Origin: Sphingobium sp. AS12
GTDB taxonomy: Bacteria; Pseudomonadota; Alphaproteobacteria; Sphingomonadales; Sphingomonadaceae
NCBI RefSeq assembly: GCF_019097845.1
Contig: NZ_JAHRGM010000001.1
Location: 248,001 to 312,000 of the forward strand
Reading direction: 5' to 3'
Length of the DNA: 64,000 nucleotides
In this document: positions 1 to 7,493 of the stretch, in pieces
Layout of the letters: every line of letters starts with the position of its first letter
Numbering within the stretch: position 1 is the first letter of the stretch
Made by a program: the position numbers and the translations under genes
The notes under the pieces: model-generated
Told to the model about the DNA's origin: nothing
Database searches by the model: none
The model's input: only the letters and a program-made list of their open reading frames with translations

Positions 1-87
1 ATCAACAGCTGGGACATCATGCGCGAATGGATCGATGAGGCACGGGTCGAACCGGACGAGGTGGAAGAACTCGACATCGAATTCTGA
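1..87 (+). CDS. 3' end of an unidentified protein (truncated by window edge)
   Basis: An open frame runs from the first base to a TGA at 85-87 and encodes the last 28 residues of a protein. The tail is strongly acidic (PDEVEELDIEF at the end) and contains two tryptophans. I do not recognise the family from so short a piece. It is followed 41 bases later by the M28 peptidase in the same direction, so the two could be co-transcribed. That it is coding is inferred from the clean frame and alphaproteobacterial codon use. Confidence 0.5.
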   Translation: MNSWDIMREWIDEARVEPDEVEELDIEF

Positions 88-128
88 CGACCCTTTCCCT
101 GATGCCGGGCAGGGGGTAAGCCCCTGTC

Positions 129-1772
129 ATGACCCGTGCTTTCCTGGCTCTGAGCCTCCTCGCCCTTCCTGCTCACGCCCAGACGGTCGCGCCGCAGCAG
201 CTCGAACAATCGGTCCGGGTGCTGGCGTCCGACCTGTTCGAGGGACGCGCCCCCGGCACGGTCGGGGAGGAGCGGACGATCGGCTATCTGGTTGGCCGGT
301 TCCAGGCGCTGGGGCTGGAGCCGGGCGGGCCGGATGGGCAATGGGTGCAGAGCGTGCCGTTGCTCCACACCAGGCTGGGCAAGGCCGAGACGCTGGGCGT
401 GAAGCAGGGCGATACCGCAACGCCGTGGACGGCGGGGAAGGACGTGTATCTCTCCACCCTCCAGCCCAAGGACAAGGTCGCCATCAGCGCCGCGCCTTTG
501 GTGTTCGTGGGCTATGGCGTGTCTGCCCCCGAACGCGGCTGGGATGATTTCAAGGGCACGGACCTCAAGGGCAAGGTCGCGGTCTTTCTGATCAACGACC
601 CGGATTTCGAGGCCGCCAAGGGCGACGATGCGGTCGGCAAGTTCGGCGGGCGGGCGATGACCTATTATGGCCGCTGGACATACAAGTTCGAAGAAGCGGC
701 GCGCCGCGGGGCGATCGGGGCGCTGATCGTCCACGATACGCCGGGCGCTGGCTATGGCTGGAATGTGGTGATCAGTCCGGGCGGCGAAAATTACGATCTG
801 GTCCGCGCGCCCGAAAAGCTGACCAGCCTCCAGTTGCAGGGCTGGATCGAAGGGGGCGCGGCGGCAAAGCTGTTTTCGGGCGCGGGTCTGGATTTGGCGG
901 CGCTGCGCAAACAGGCGCGGTCGAAGCGCTTTCGTGCCGTTGAGTTGGAGGGGGCGAGCTTCTCGGCTGGCTTCCCGGTGACGCAGGACATCGTCAAGAG
1001 CGCCAACGTCCTCGCCCGCATCCCCGGCACCAAGCGGCCTGACGAAACGGTGATGTACGGCGCGCATTGGGACGCCTATGGCAAGGGCGCCCCCGACGCG
1101 CAGGGGCGCGTCTATCGTGCCGGGGCCAATGACGACGCGCTGGGCATCGCCGGGCTGTTCGAGATTGCCCGCGCCTTCAAGGCTGGCCCCGCGCCTGATC
1201 GTAGCGTCCTGTTCGCCGCCTGGACCGCAGAGGAGCGGGGATTGCTGGGGTCCGAACATTATGCGCAGAACCCGGTCTGGCCGCTCGACAAGACCGTCGC
1301 CAACCTGACGCTCGACATTCTCCAGACGGCTGGCAAGGCGAAGGACGTCATTCTGGTCGGCAAGGGGCAGGGGACGCTGGAGGATGATCTGGGCAAGGCT
1401 GCCGCCGCGCAGGGCCGGGTCGTGACGCCCGAAAGCCTGCCCGAACGCGGGCTATTCTACCGCGCCGATCATTTCTCCATGGCCAAGCGCGGCGTGCCGG
1501 TGCTGCTGATGATGGGGATTGCGGGCGCGTCCGATCTGGTCGAGGGAGGGCGCGTAGCGGGTCAGGCCTGGGTCGATGCCTATACCGGCCAATGCTATCA
1601 TCAGGCCTGCGATGCGGTCGACGCGACATGGAAGCTGGACGGGGCAGCGCAGGATGTGGAGCTGATGCTGGACATCGGCCGCGACCTCGCGACATCGACC
1701 CGCTGGCCGCGATGGAAGCCGGGGTCGGAGTTCAAGGCGGTGCGGGACGCAAGCGCGGCGGCGCGGCCCTAA
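129..1772 (+). CDS. Exported M28 family zinc metallopeptidase with PA domain
   Basis: 547 residues. The N terminus (MTRAFLALSLLALPAHAQ) is a classic Sec signal peptide, cleaved near residue 18, so the enzyme acts in the periplasm or outside the cell. The middle (about 120-260) resembles a protease-associated insert domain, and the catalytic M28 domain follows. Metal and catalytic residues of the family are visible: H313 and D315 in GAHWDAYG, bridging D335 in GANDDALG, the glutamate pair E368/E369 in TAEERG, and H448 in RADHFS. M28 enzymes are di-zinc aminopeptidases or carboxypeptidases; the substrate cannot be read from sequence. It ends 9 bases from the convergent GH27 gene. Confidence 0.9.
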   Translation: MTRAFLALSLLALPAHAQTVAPQQLEQSVRVLASDLFEGRAPGTVGEERTIGYLVGRFQALGLEPGGPDGQWVQSVPLLHTRLGKAETLGVKQGDTATPWTAGKDVYLSTLQPKDKVAISAAPLVFVGYGVSAPERGWDDFKGTDLKGKVAVFLINDPDFEAAKGDDAVGKFGGRAMTYYGRWTYKFEEAARRGAIGALIVHDTPGAGYGWNVVISPGGENYDLVRAPEKLTSLQLQGWIEGGAAAKLFSGAGLDLAALRKQARSKRFRAVELEGASFSAGFPVTQDIVKSANVLARIPGTKRPDETVMYGAHWDAYGKGAPDAQGRVYRAGANDDALGIAGLFEIARAFKAGPAPDRSVLFAAWTAEERGLLGSEHYAQNPVWPLDKTVANLTLDILQTAGKAKDVILVGKGQGTLEDDLGKAAAAQGRVVTPESLPERGLFYRADHFSMAKRGVPVLLMMGIAGASDLVEGGRVAGQAWVDAYTGQCYHQACDAVDATWKLDGAAQDVELMLDIGRDLATSTRWPRWKPGSEFKAVRDASAAARP

Positions 1773-1781
1773 GGCGCTGGT

Positions 1782-3140
1782 TCAACGCAGCCGGTAGAGG
1801 GCAGCCCCATGCGGCGGCAACATCGCCGAGATGCGATCCGCCTGCCGTGGCAGCGCCTTGCCCTCCCACAGGTCATGCACGGCGACCGGCTTGCTGATCC
1901 CAAGGTCGCGTAACTTGATGCCGACCTCGCGCGCCTTGTCGCCGGTGTTGAACAAAGCGACATAGCGATCGGTGCCGCCGTCCGCCCATGCCGACCAGAC
2001 ACGCACGCCATCTTCGACGAAATGCGGGCAATTGCCATGGCTGGCCTGATTGACGGCCAGCACGTCGCCATTGGTCAGCAGCGCCAATGTCGCGCTATCG
2101 AGATGTCGCAAATCGCCGCCCATGATCAGCGGCGAACGGGCGATCGCCCACAGCGTCATCAGCGTGCGCTGCTCGTCCGGGGTGAAGCGCGTGTCCCTTT
2201 CCCCCAGCGCCAGCCGACCGAGTGGCAGCATGTCGGCATCGGGCCAACTGTCCGGGCCGCGGTAGGGTGTCCAATTCTCAAGGCGGGTAAATTGCGCCTC
2301 CAGCATCGTCCAATCGTCCCAAAAGTCATCGGAAATACGCCACATCTGCGCGAAGCGGCGGACATGGTCGCCCCGGATGACGGGGGTTTCGCCCGGTGAG
2401 AGGCTGAGGATGATCGGCCGTCCGCTGGCCAGAATCGCCTTATGTGCGGCCTCGATCTCCGCTGCATGGGCGTCATAGGGACGGCTCATATCGTCCATCT
2501 TCACGAAATCGACGCCCCAATCGGCATAGAGGCGGAAGATGCTGTCATAATAGGCTTGCGCGCCGGGGCGGGCCATGTCGACACCATACATGTCCGGGTT
2601 CCATGAGCAGAGGCTGGCTTGGTCTGCGATATCGGCCGCGCGGTAGGACGTTCCCAGGATCGGCAGATTTTGCTCGACCGCCGCGCGCGGGATGCCGCGC
2701 ATGACATGGATGCCAAATCGCAGGCCCAGATCATGCACCGCCTTTGCCAGCGGCGCAAAGCCGCGCCCATTGGCGCTGGACGGAAAGCGATTGGGCGCGG
2801 GTATCATGCGTCCATAGGCGTCCATCGCGGGTTTGGGTTTGGCATTATAGGTGTAGCTGGAGGCTTCGGGTTCATACCATTGGATATCGACGGTGAAGAT
2901 ATCATAGCCAAAGGGGAGCAACTTATCGGCCATGATCCCGGCAGTTTCGCGTGCCTGCGCTTCGGTGATGGTGGTGGCAAAGCTGTTCCAGCTGTTCCAG
3001 CCCATGGGCGGGCGCGGGGCGAGCGATCGATCGCGTCGCTGTGGCGCGGCGTTGACCCGTGCGGATGTGGCCCCGGCTACTCCTGCGACCCCCACGGTCA
3101 GCAGGGTGCGGCGACTGGCGTTCCAATGGAGAGTTTTCAT
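1782..3140 (-). CDS. Glycoside hydrolase family 27 alpha-galactosidase, Tat-exported
   Basis: 452 residues. The N terminus has a twin-arginine motif (SRRTLLTVGVAG) before a hydrophobic stretch ending near the AAP at residues 31-33, so the folded enzyme is probably exported by Tat. The mature part opens with the GH27 signature PPMGWNSWNSF (44-54). The nucleophile is expected at D216 in FVKMDD and the acid/base at D271/D272 in WRISDDFWDDW. Family members release terminal alpha-galactosyl residues; some act on alpha-N-acetylgalactosamine or beta-L-arabinopyranose. The gene stands alone, with no sugar transporter or other glycosidase nearby. It lies 41 bases downstream of the amidotransferase gene on the same strand. 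Confidence 0.9.
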   Translation of the reverse strand: MKTLHWNASRRTLLTVGVAGVAGATSARVNAAPQRRDRSLAPRPPMGWNSWNSFATTITEAQARETAGIMADKLLPFGYDIFTVDIQWYEPEASSYTYNAKPKPAMDAYGRMIPAPNRFPSSANGRGFAPLAKAVHDLGLRFGIHVMRGIPRAAVEQNLPILGTSYRAADIADQASLCSWNPDMYGVDMARPGAQAYYDSIFRLYADWGVDFVKMDDMSRPYDAHAAEIEAAHKAILASGRPIILSLSPGETPVIRGDHVRRFAQMWRISDDFWDDWTMLEAQFTRLENWTPYRGPDSWPDADMLPLGRLALGERDTRFTPDEQRTLMTLWAIARSPLIMGGDLRHLDSATLALLTNGDVLAVNQASHGNCPHFVEDGVRVWSAWADGGTDRYVALFNTGDKAREVGIKLRDLGISKPVAVHDLWEGKALPRQADRISAMLPPHGAALYRLR

Positions 3141-3181
3141 TTGTCGGAGTTAATGCGAAATCGATGACAAGATCAAGCGCG

Positions 3182-3883
3182 CTATGCTTTGACCCCTGCC
3201 AGCCATTCGCCGATCATCGCGCGGCCCGCCGCCACCGCGCCGGGGCCGTGATCGTCATGGTCCTGCCGCAGGGCGATGCCGCACTGGCCCGCGACGTCCA
3301 GATCGGCCCAGAAATGGGTCAGCCATTCGTCGAAGCGGGCATCCTCGCCCATTTCGGCATGGAATTGCAGCGCCAGAAGGTTGGGTCCGCGGCGGAAGGC
3401 CTGATGCGCGTAGAGGTCCGTCGAGGCCAGAAGGTCGACGCCATCGGGCAGGTCGAACGTGTCGCTGTGCCAGTGCAGCACCGGCACGCCATCGATATGG
3501 CGGAGCGGCGATTGCGCGCCGGTGGTATTGACCGAGACTGGCGCAAAGCCGAGTTCCATCCGCCCGCCCGGATAGACTGGCGCGCCCAGCGCCGCCGCAA
3601 TCATCTGGCTGCCCAGGCACACGCCCAGCGTCGGCCGGTCACGGTCCAGCCGGGCGGCGAGCTTGTCGATCTGTATCGGAATCCAGGGGTGGACGTCGGC
3701 CTCATAGACGCCCATCGGCCCGCCCATCATGATCAGCAGGTCGGGTTCGCACAGGTCGACGCCTGCAAAATCCGGGCTGGCCACATCGACCCGGTCGATA
3801 TGATAGCCCGCCGCTTCGATCGGCTGGAGATATCCCGCGGCCCCTTCGCGGGGAACATGGCGGACAATGAGCGCTCTTTTCAT
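3182..3883 (-). CDS. Class I glutamine amidotransferase-like protein
   Basis: 233 residues, a stand-alone GATase1 domain. The nucleophile elbow is GVCLGSQ with C89, and the other triad members are H175 and E177 in LQFHAE. An oxyanion-type GGPMG lies at 54-58. Stand-alone members of this family include gamma-glutamyl transfer or hydrolysis enzymes and GMP-synthase-like amidotransferases; no synthetase partner is adjacent, so the acceptor is unknown. The intact triad argues for an active glutaminase-type enzyme. It is soluble and cytoplasmic, with no signal peptide. It precedes the GH27 gene by 41 bases on the same strand, but no functional link is obvious. Confidence 0.85.
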   Translation of the reverse strand: MKRALIVRHVPREGAAGYLQPIEAAGYHIDRVDVASPDFAGVDLCEPDLLIMMGGPMGVYEADVHPWIPIQIDKLAARLDRDRPTLGVCLGSQMIAAALGAPVYPGGRMELGFAPVSVNTTGAQSPLRHIDGVPVLHWHSDTFDLPDGVDLLASTDLYAHQAFRRGPNLLALQFHAEMGEDARFDEWLTHFWADLDVAGQCGIALRQDHDDHGPGAVAAGRAMIGEWLAGVKA

Positions 3884-3953
3884 TCTGCGGCGATGCTAAC
3901 CAAGGTAGAAGAGGCGCGCCAGCCCAGCCTTTCTTGGGGCCGGGAAAACGGAC

Positions 3954-4211
3954 CTATTCGCGCACGCCCCGATCCCGCCGGGCGATCCGCCACAGCGCGA
4001 CGAAGCCGATGCCGCTCCAGATGATATTGAGGACCATGGAGGGTATCGCGCCGTGCCACCATGTGTTGAGGACGAAGAAGGCCGCGCCCAGCGCGTTGAG
4101 CCATTGGAACGCCGTCGATTCGCCGGTCAGACGCCCGCTCGATACGCCAAGATAGGCGCCCAGAACGAGCAGCGCGCCGGTCCAGCCGACGATTTCAACC
4201 AAGATGTTCAT
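3954..4211 (-). CDS. Small CBU_0592-like membrane protein, three predicted helices
   Basis: 85 residues with three hydrophobic segments (about 5-23, 34-52 and 56-75) and a basic C-terminal tail (RIARRDRGVRE). The pattern, with WTGALLVLGAYL at the start and FQWLNALGAAFFVLNTWWHGA in the middle, matches small alphaproteobacterial proteins annotated as CBU_0592 family. Function is unknown. The start is supported by an AGGGG box about 8 bases upstream. It sits 70 bases from the amidotransferase gene on the same strand and directly downstream of the acnA terminator. Confidence 0.75.
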   Translation of the reverse strand: MNILVEIVGWTGALLVLGAYLGVSSGRLTGESTAFQWLNALGAAFFVLNTWWHGAIPSMVLNIIWSGIGFVALWRIARRDRGVRE

Positions 4212-4225
4212 CGCTGCCCCTGACA

Positions 4226-4262
4226 GGAAAAAGGGCGCCGCCCGGTAGGAAGCGCCCTTCTG
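4226..4262 (-). terminator. Rho-independent terminator of acnA
   Basis: Read on the minus strand, an 8-base stem (GAAGGGCGC side, 4252-4259 pairing with 4231-4238) with a short loop is followed by a run of T (4226-4230 region). It lies 24 bases after the acnA stop codon. It also separates acnA from the small membrane protein gene that starts at 4211. Confidence 0.85.
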
Positions 4263-4285
4263 CCTTAGCCTAGCCTATGGGGCGA

Positions 4286-6955
4286 TCAAGCAGCCAGCTT
4301 GCGCAGCACATATTGGAGGATGCCGCCGTTCAGGAAATATTCCAGCTCGTTGATCGTATCGATCCGGCAGAGCGCGGTGAAGGTGAAGGTCGATCCGTCG
4401 GCGCGGGTGACCAGCACGTCCACGTCCTGACGGGGTTTCAGGTCCGCGACACCGGTGATGGTGAAGCTTTCATCGCCGGTCAGGCCCAGCGTATCGCGCG
4501 TGTCGCCATTTTTGAACTGGAGCGGCAGCACGCCCATGCCGACAAGGTTTGAGCGGTGGATGCGCTCGAAACTTTCGACGATGACCGAACGGACGCCCAG
4601 CAGGTTGGTCCCCTTCGCCGCCCAATCGCGCGAGGAGCCGGTGCCATATTCCTTGCCCCCGATGACGACCAGCGAGGTGCCGTCGGCCTTATGCTTCATC
4701 GCCGCGTCATAGATGGGAAGGGTTTCGCCCTTGTAGCTGGTCATGCCGCCTTCGACTCCGTCCAGCATCAGATTCTTGATGCGGATATTGGCGAAGGTGC
4801 CGCGCATCATGACTTCATGATGGCCGCGCCGCGCGCCGTAGCTGTTATAATCGGCCTGCGCGACCTGATGTTCGGACAGCCACTTTCCCGCAGGGCTGGA
4901 CGCCTTGATCGAGCCTGCGGGCGAGATGTGATCGGTGGTGATCGAATCGCCGAATATGGCCAAGGGCTTGGCTTCGATGATGTCGGTGACCGGTGCCGGG
5001 GTCATGGACAGCCCTTCGAAATAGGGCGGGTTGGCGACATAGGTCGAGCCTGCGCGCCAGCTATAGGTGTCGCTGCCGGTGACGTCGATCGCCTGCCAAT
5101 GGGCGTCGCCCTTATAGACATTGGCGTAGCGCGCCTGAAACATGGCGCGGTCCATGCAGCCTGCCATGGTCGATGCGACCTCGTCATTGGTGGGCCAGAT
5201 GTCTTTGAGATAGACATCGTTGCCCGCGCTGCTGACGCCGATGGGCGTTGTGATGAAATCCTCGATCACCGTGCCTTTGAGCGCGTAGGCGACCACGAGC
5301 GGGGGCGAGGCCAGGAAGTTGGCGCGCACGTCGGGCGAGACGCGGCCTTCGAAATTGCGGTTGCCGGAGATGACGGCGGCGGCGACCAAACCATTGTCGT
5401 TGATCGCCGCGCTGATCGGCGGGGCCAGCGGGCCGCTATTGCCGATGCAGGTGGTGCAGCCATAGCCGACCAGGTTGAAGCCGATGGCGTCGAGATGGCT
5501 CTGGAGACCTGCGCGTTCCAGATAGTCGGTCACGACCTGACTGCCCGGCGCGAGCGAGGTCTTGACCCAGGGTTTGGGCTTGAGGCCCAGTTCGTTGGCT
5601 TTCTTGGCGACGAGGCCCGCGGCGACCATGACGCCGGGGTTCGACGTGTTGGTGCAACTGGTGATCGCGGCGATGGTGACGTCGCCGTCGCCAATGTCGA
5701 AATCCTTGCCCTCTACGGCCACGCGCTGTTGCGCCTTCTTGTATGTGTTGACGAGGTCGGCGTTGAATACGTCATCGACTTGCGGCAGCGAGACGCGATC
5801 CTGCGGACGCTTGGGACCGGCAAGGCTGGGGACAACGGTAGCCAAGTCCAGTTCCAGTGTGTCGGTGAATACGAGGTCGGCTGACGGGTCGATCCAGAAG
5901 CCCTGCTCCTTCGCATAGGCTTCGACCAGCGCGATGTTGTCATCGCTACGGCCGGTCAGGCGCATATAGTCGAGCGTCTTGTCGTCAATGCCGAAGAAGC
6001 CGCAGGTCGCGCCATATTCCGGGGCCATATTGGCGAGCGTCGCGCGGTCTGCGAGCGACAGGCTGGCGAGGCCGGGACCGAAATATTCGACGAAGCGACC
6101 GACCACGCCACGCGCGCGCAGCATCTGGGTGGCCGTGAGGACGAGGTCGGTGGCGGTCACGCCTTCCTGCAACTCGCCCGTGAATTTGAAGCCGACGACT
6201 TCGGGGATGAGCATGGAAACGGGCTGGCCGAGCATCGCGGCTTCGGCTTCTATGCCGCCCACGCCCCAACCCAATACACCCAGACCGTTGATCATGGTGG
6301 TGTGGCTGTCGGTGCCGACGCAGGTGTCGGGATAGGCGACCAGATTGCCGTCCGCATCGACCGAGGACCAGACGGCCTGCGCGATATTTTCCAGATTGAC
6401 CTGATGGCAGATACCGGTGCCGGGGGGGACGGCGTAGAAATTGGCGAGGGACTTGCTGCCCCATTTCAGAAAGTCGTAGCGCTCCATATTGCGCTGATAT
6501 TCGATTTCCACATTCTGCTCGAACGCCTTGGGCGTGCCGAATTCATCGACCATGACGCTGTGGTCGATGACGAGATGGACAGGTACTTGCGGGTTGATCT
6601 TGCTGGCGTCGGCACCCAGCGCGTTCATCGCGTCGCGCATCGCGGCGAGATCGACGACGCAGGGGACGCCGGTGAAATCCTGGAGCAGCACGCGGGCCGG
6701 GCGATACTGGATTTCGCGCTCGGCCTTGCCCCTGTCCTTCTGCCAGTCGATGATCGCCTGGATATCCTCGACCGTGACGGTGACGCCATCTTCAAAACGG
6801 AGCAGATTTTCGAGCAGCACCTTCATCGAGAAGGGCAGGCGGGAGACGTCGCCAAGCTTGGCCGCGGCTTTTTTGAGCGAATAAAAGGCGATGTCCTTGC
6901 CCTCGACATGCAATGTGTCGCGCGTGCCAAGTGTGTCCTGTCCGATGGCGGTCAT
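4286..6955 (-). CDS. acnA: Aconitate hydratase A
   Basis: 889 residues, the usual length for AcnA/IRP-type aconitase. It interconverts citrate and isocitrate in the TCA cycle with a [4Fe-4S] cluster. The cluster ligands are visible as C434 (TSCTNTS), C500 and C503 ([12 protein letters not shown]), one residue off the E. coli numbering. The swivel domain with the [11 protein letters not shown] substrate loop lies near the C terminus. I use the start at 6955 ([11 protein letters not shown]) rather than a longer frame from 7006: it has a GGAGA box at proper spacing and begins where AcnA proteins normally begin. A 16-base palindrome lies upstream at 7074-7089. A second aconitase (acnB) lies upstream on the same strand. 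Confidence 0.97.
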   Translation of the reverse strand: MTAIGQDTLGTRDTLHVEGKDIAFYSLKKAAAKLGDVSRLPFSMKVLLENLLRFEDGVTVTVEDIQAIIDWQKDRGKAEREIQYRPARVLLQDFTGVPCVVDLAAMRDAMNALGADASKINPQVPVHLVIDHSVMVDEFGTPKAFEQNVEIEYQRNMERYDFLKWGSKSLANFYAVPPGTGICHQVNLENIAQAVWSSVDADGNLVAYPDTCVGTDSHTTMINGLGVLGWGVGGIEAEAAMLGQPVSMLIPEVVGFKFTGELQEGVTATDLVLTATQMLRARGVVGRFVEYFGPGLASLSLADRATLANMAPEYGATCGFFGIDDKTLDYMRLTGRSDDNIALVEAYAKEQGFWIDPSADLVFTDTLELDLATVVPSLAGPKRPQDRVSLPQVDDVFNADLVNTYKKAQQRVAVEGKDFDIGDGDVTIAAITSCTNTSNPGVMVAAGLVAKKANELGLKPKPWVKTSLAPGSQVVTDYLERAGLQSHLDAIGFNLVGYGCTTCIGNSGPLAPPISAAINDNGLVAAAVISGNRNFEGRVSPDVRANFLASPPLVVAYALKGTVIEDFITTPIGVSSAGNDVYLKDIWPTNDEVASTMAGCMDRAMFQARYANVYKGDAHWQAIDVTGSDTYSWRAGSTYVANPPYFEGLSMTPAPVTDIIEAKPLAIFGDSITTDHISPAGSIKASSPAGKWLSEHQVAQADYNSYGARRGHHEVMMRGTFANIRIKNLMLDGVEGGMTSYKGETLPIYDAAMKHKADGTSLVVIGGKEYGTGSSRDWAAKGTNLLGVRSVIVESFERIHRSNLVGMGVLPLQFKNGDTRDTLGLTGDESFTITGVADLKPRQDVDVLVTRADGSTFTFTALCRIDTINELEYFLNGGILQYVLRKLAA

Positions 6956-7073
6956 GAATGTGCGTCTCCTCGCGGTAGCTTCGCCCCGGTCGAGCGGGGA
7001 ACGCATGAACCATGGGTCGAAGCAGCTATGTCCCGGTGTAGCAGGGAGATAGGCATTGCGGGCGGCAAATCAA

Positions 7074-7089
7074 TTGGCCGGTCGGCCAA
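7074..7089. promoter_or_regulatory. 16-base palindrome upstream of acnA
   Basis: Two perfect 7-base arms (TTGGCCG and CGGCCAA) are separated by GT, about 119 bases 5' of the acnA start and outside the neighbouring repeat cluster. Size and symmetry fit the operator of a dimeric regulator. No regulator can be named from the sequence. Confidence 0.4.
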
Positions 7090-7197
7090 GGTGTGCGTTT
7101 GGGAGGCAGGAGAGATCGGGCGTCGCCTGTCGCCATAGGACTGCCGAGTGCGGCATCATTGGCGTGCCCAACAAAGCCGATCCTCCCCTTTGTGGGT

Positions 7198-7362
7198 AGG
7201 GCTATCGCATATGAGCCGGACATCATTTTACTTCGTCATGCTGAATTTATTTCAGCATCCATTTCTCGCCATGAACAGCCGCTTGAGCTGGAGAAATGGA
7301 CCCTGAAACAAGTTCAGGGTGACGGTGAAGGGGGGGGGCGGTTCCATATGCGATTCCCCTGT
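7198..7362. repeat. Compound palindromic repeat, family A copy 1
   Basis: The inner part (7234-7324) is two facing imperfect hairpins: CGTCATGCTGAA...TTTCAGCATCCAT and its mirrored ...CCCTGAAACAAGTTCAGGGTGACG. Outside these is a second inverted pair, GGGCTATCGCATATG on the left and CATATGCGATTCCCC on the right. Copies 2 and 3 (26585-26743 and 50198-50322) share the organisation. It lies in the acnB-acnA gap. Confidence 0.75.
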
Positions 7363-7480
7363 CTTTAAGGGGAGGTGGATGGCCGCAGGCCAGACGGAGG
7401 GGTGTCGCCCTATCGTTAGGGTGACACCCCTCCGTCAGCATTTCGTGCCGACACATCCCCTTGCAGGGGACGATTGTCTG
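7351..7480. repeat. Inverted-repeat cluster between acnB and acnA
   Basis: An inverted repeat at 7393-7436 reads GACGGAGGGGTGTC on the left and GACACCCCTCCGTC on the right, around a CCCTATCGTTAGGG core. It is flanked by a weaker outer pair (CCCCTGTCTTTAAGGGG near 7355-7372 and CCCCTTGCAGGGG near 7457-7469). The 538-base gap between acnB and acnA contains this, the family A repeat and the acnA upstream region; I see no gene in it. Confidence 0.65.
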
Positions 7481-7493
7481 CCAGCCCTCCGGT

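Noticed and set aside
7198-7480. CRISPR array in the acnB-acnA gap
   Set aside because: The repeats are palindromes of different kinds, not regularly spaced identical direct repeats with spacers; no cas genes are in the window.
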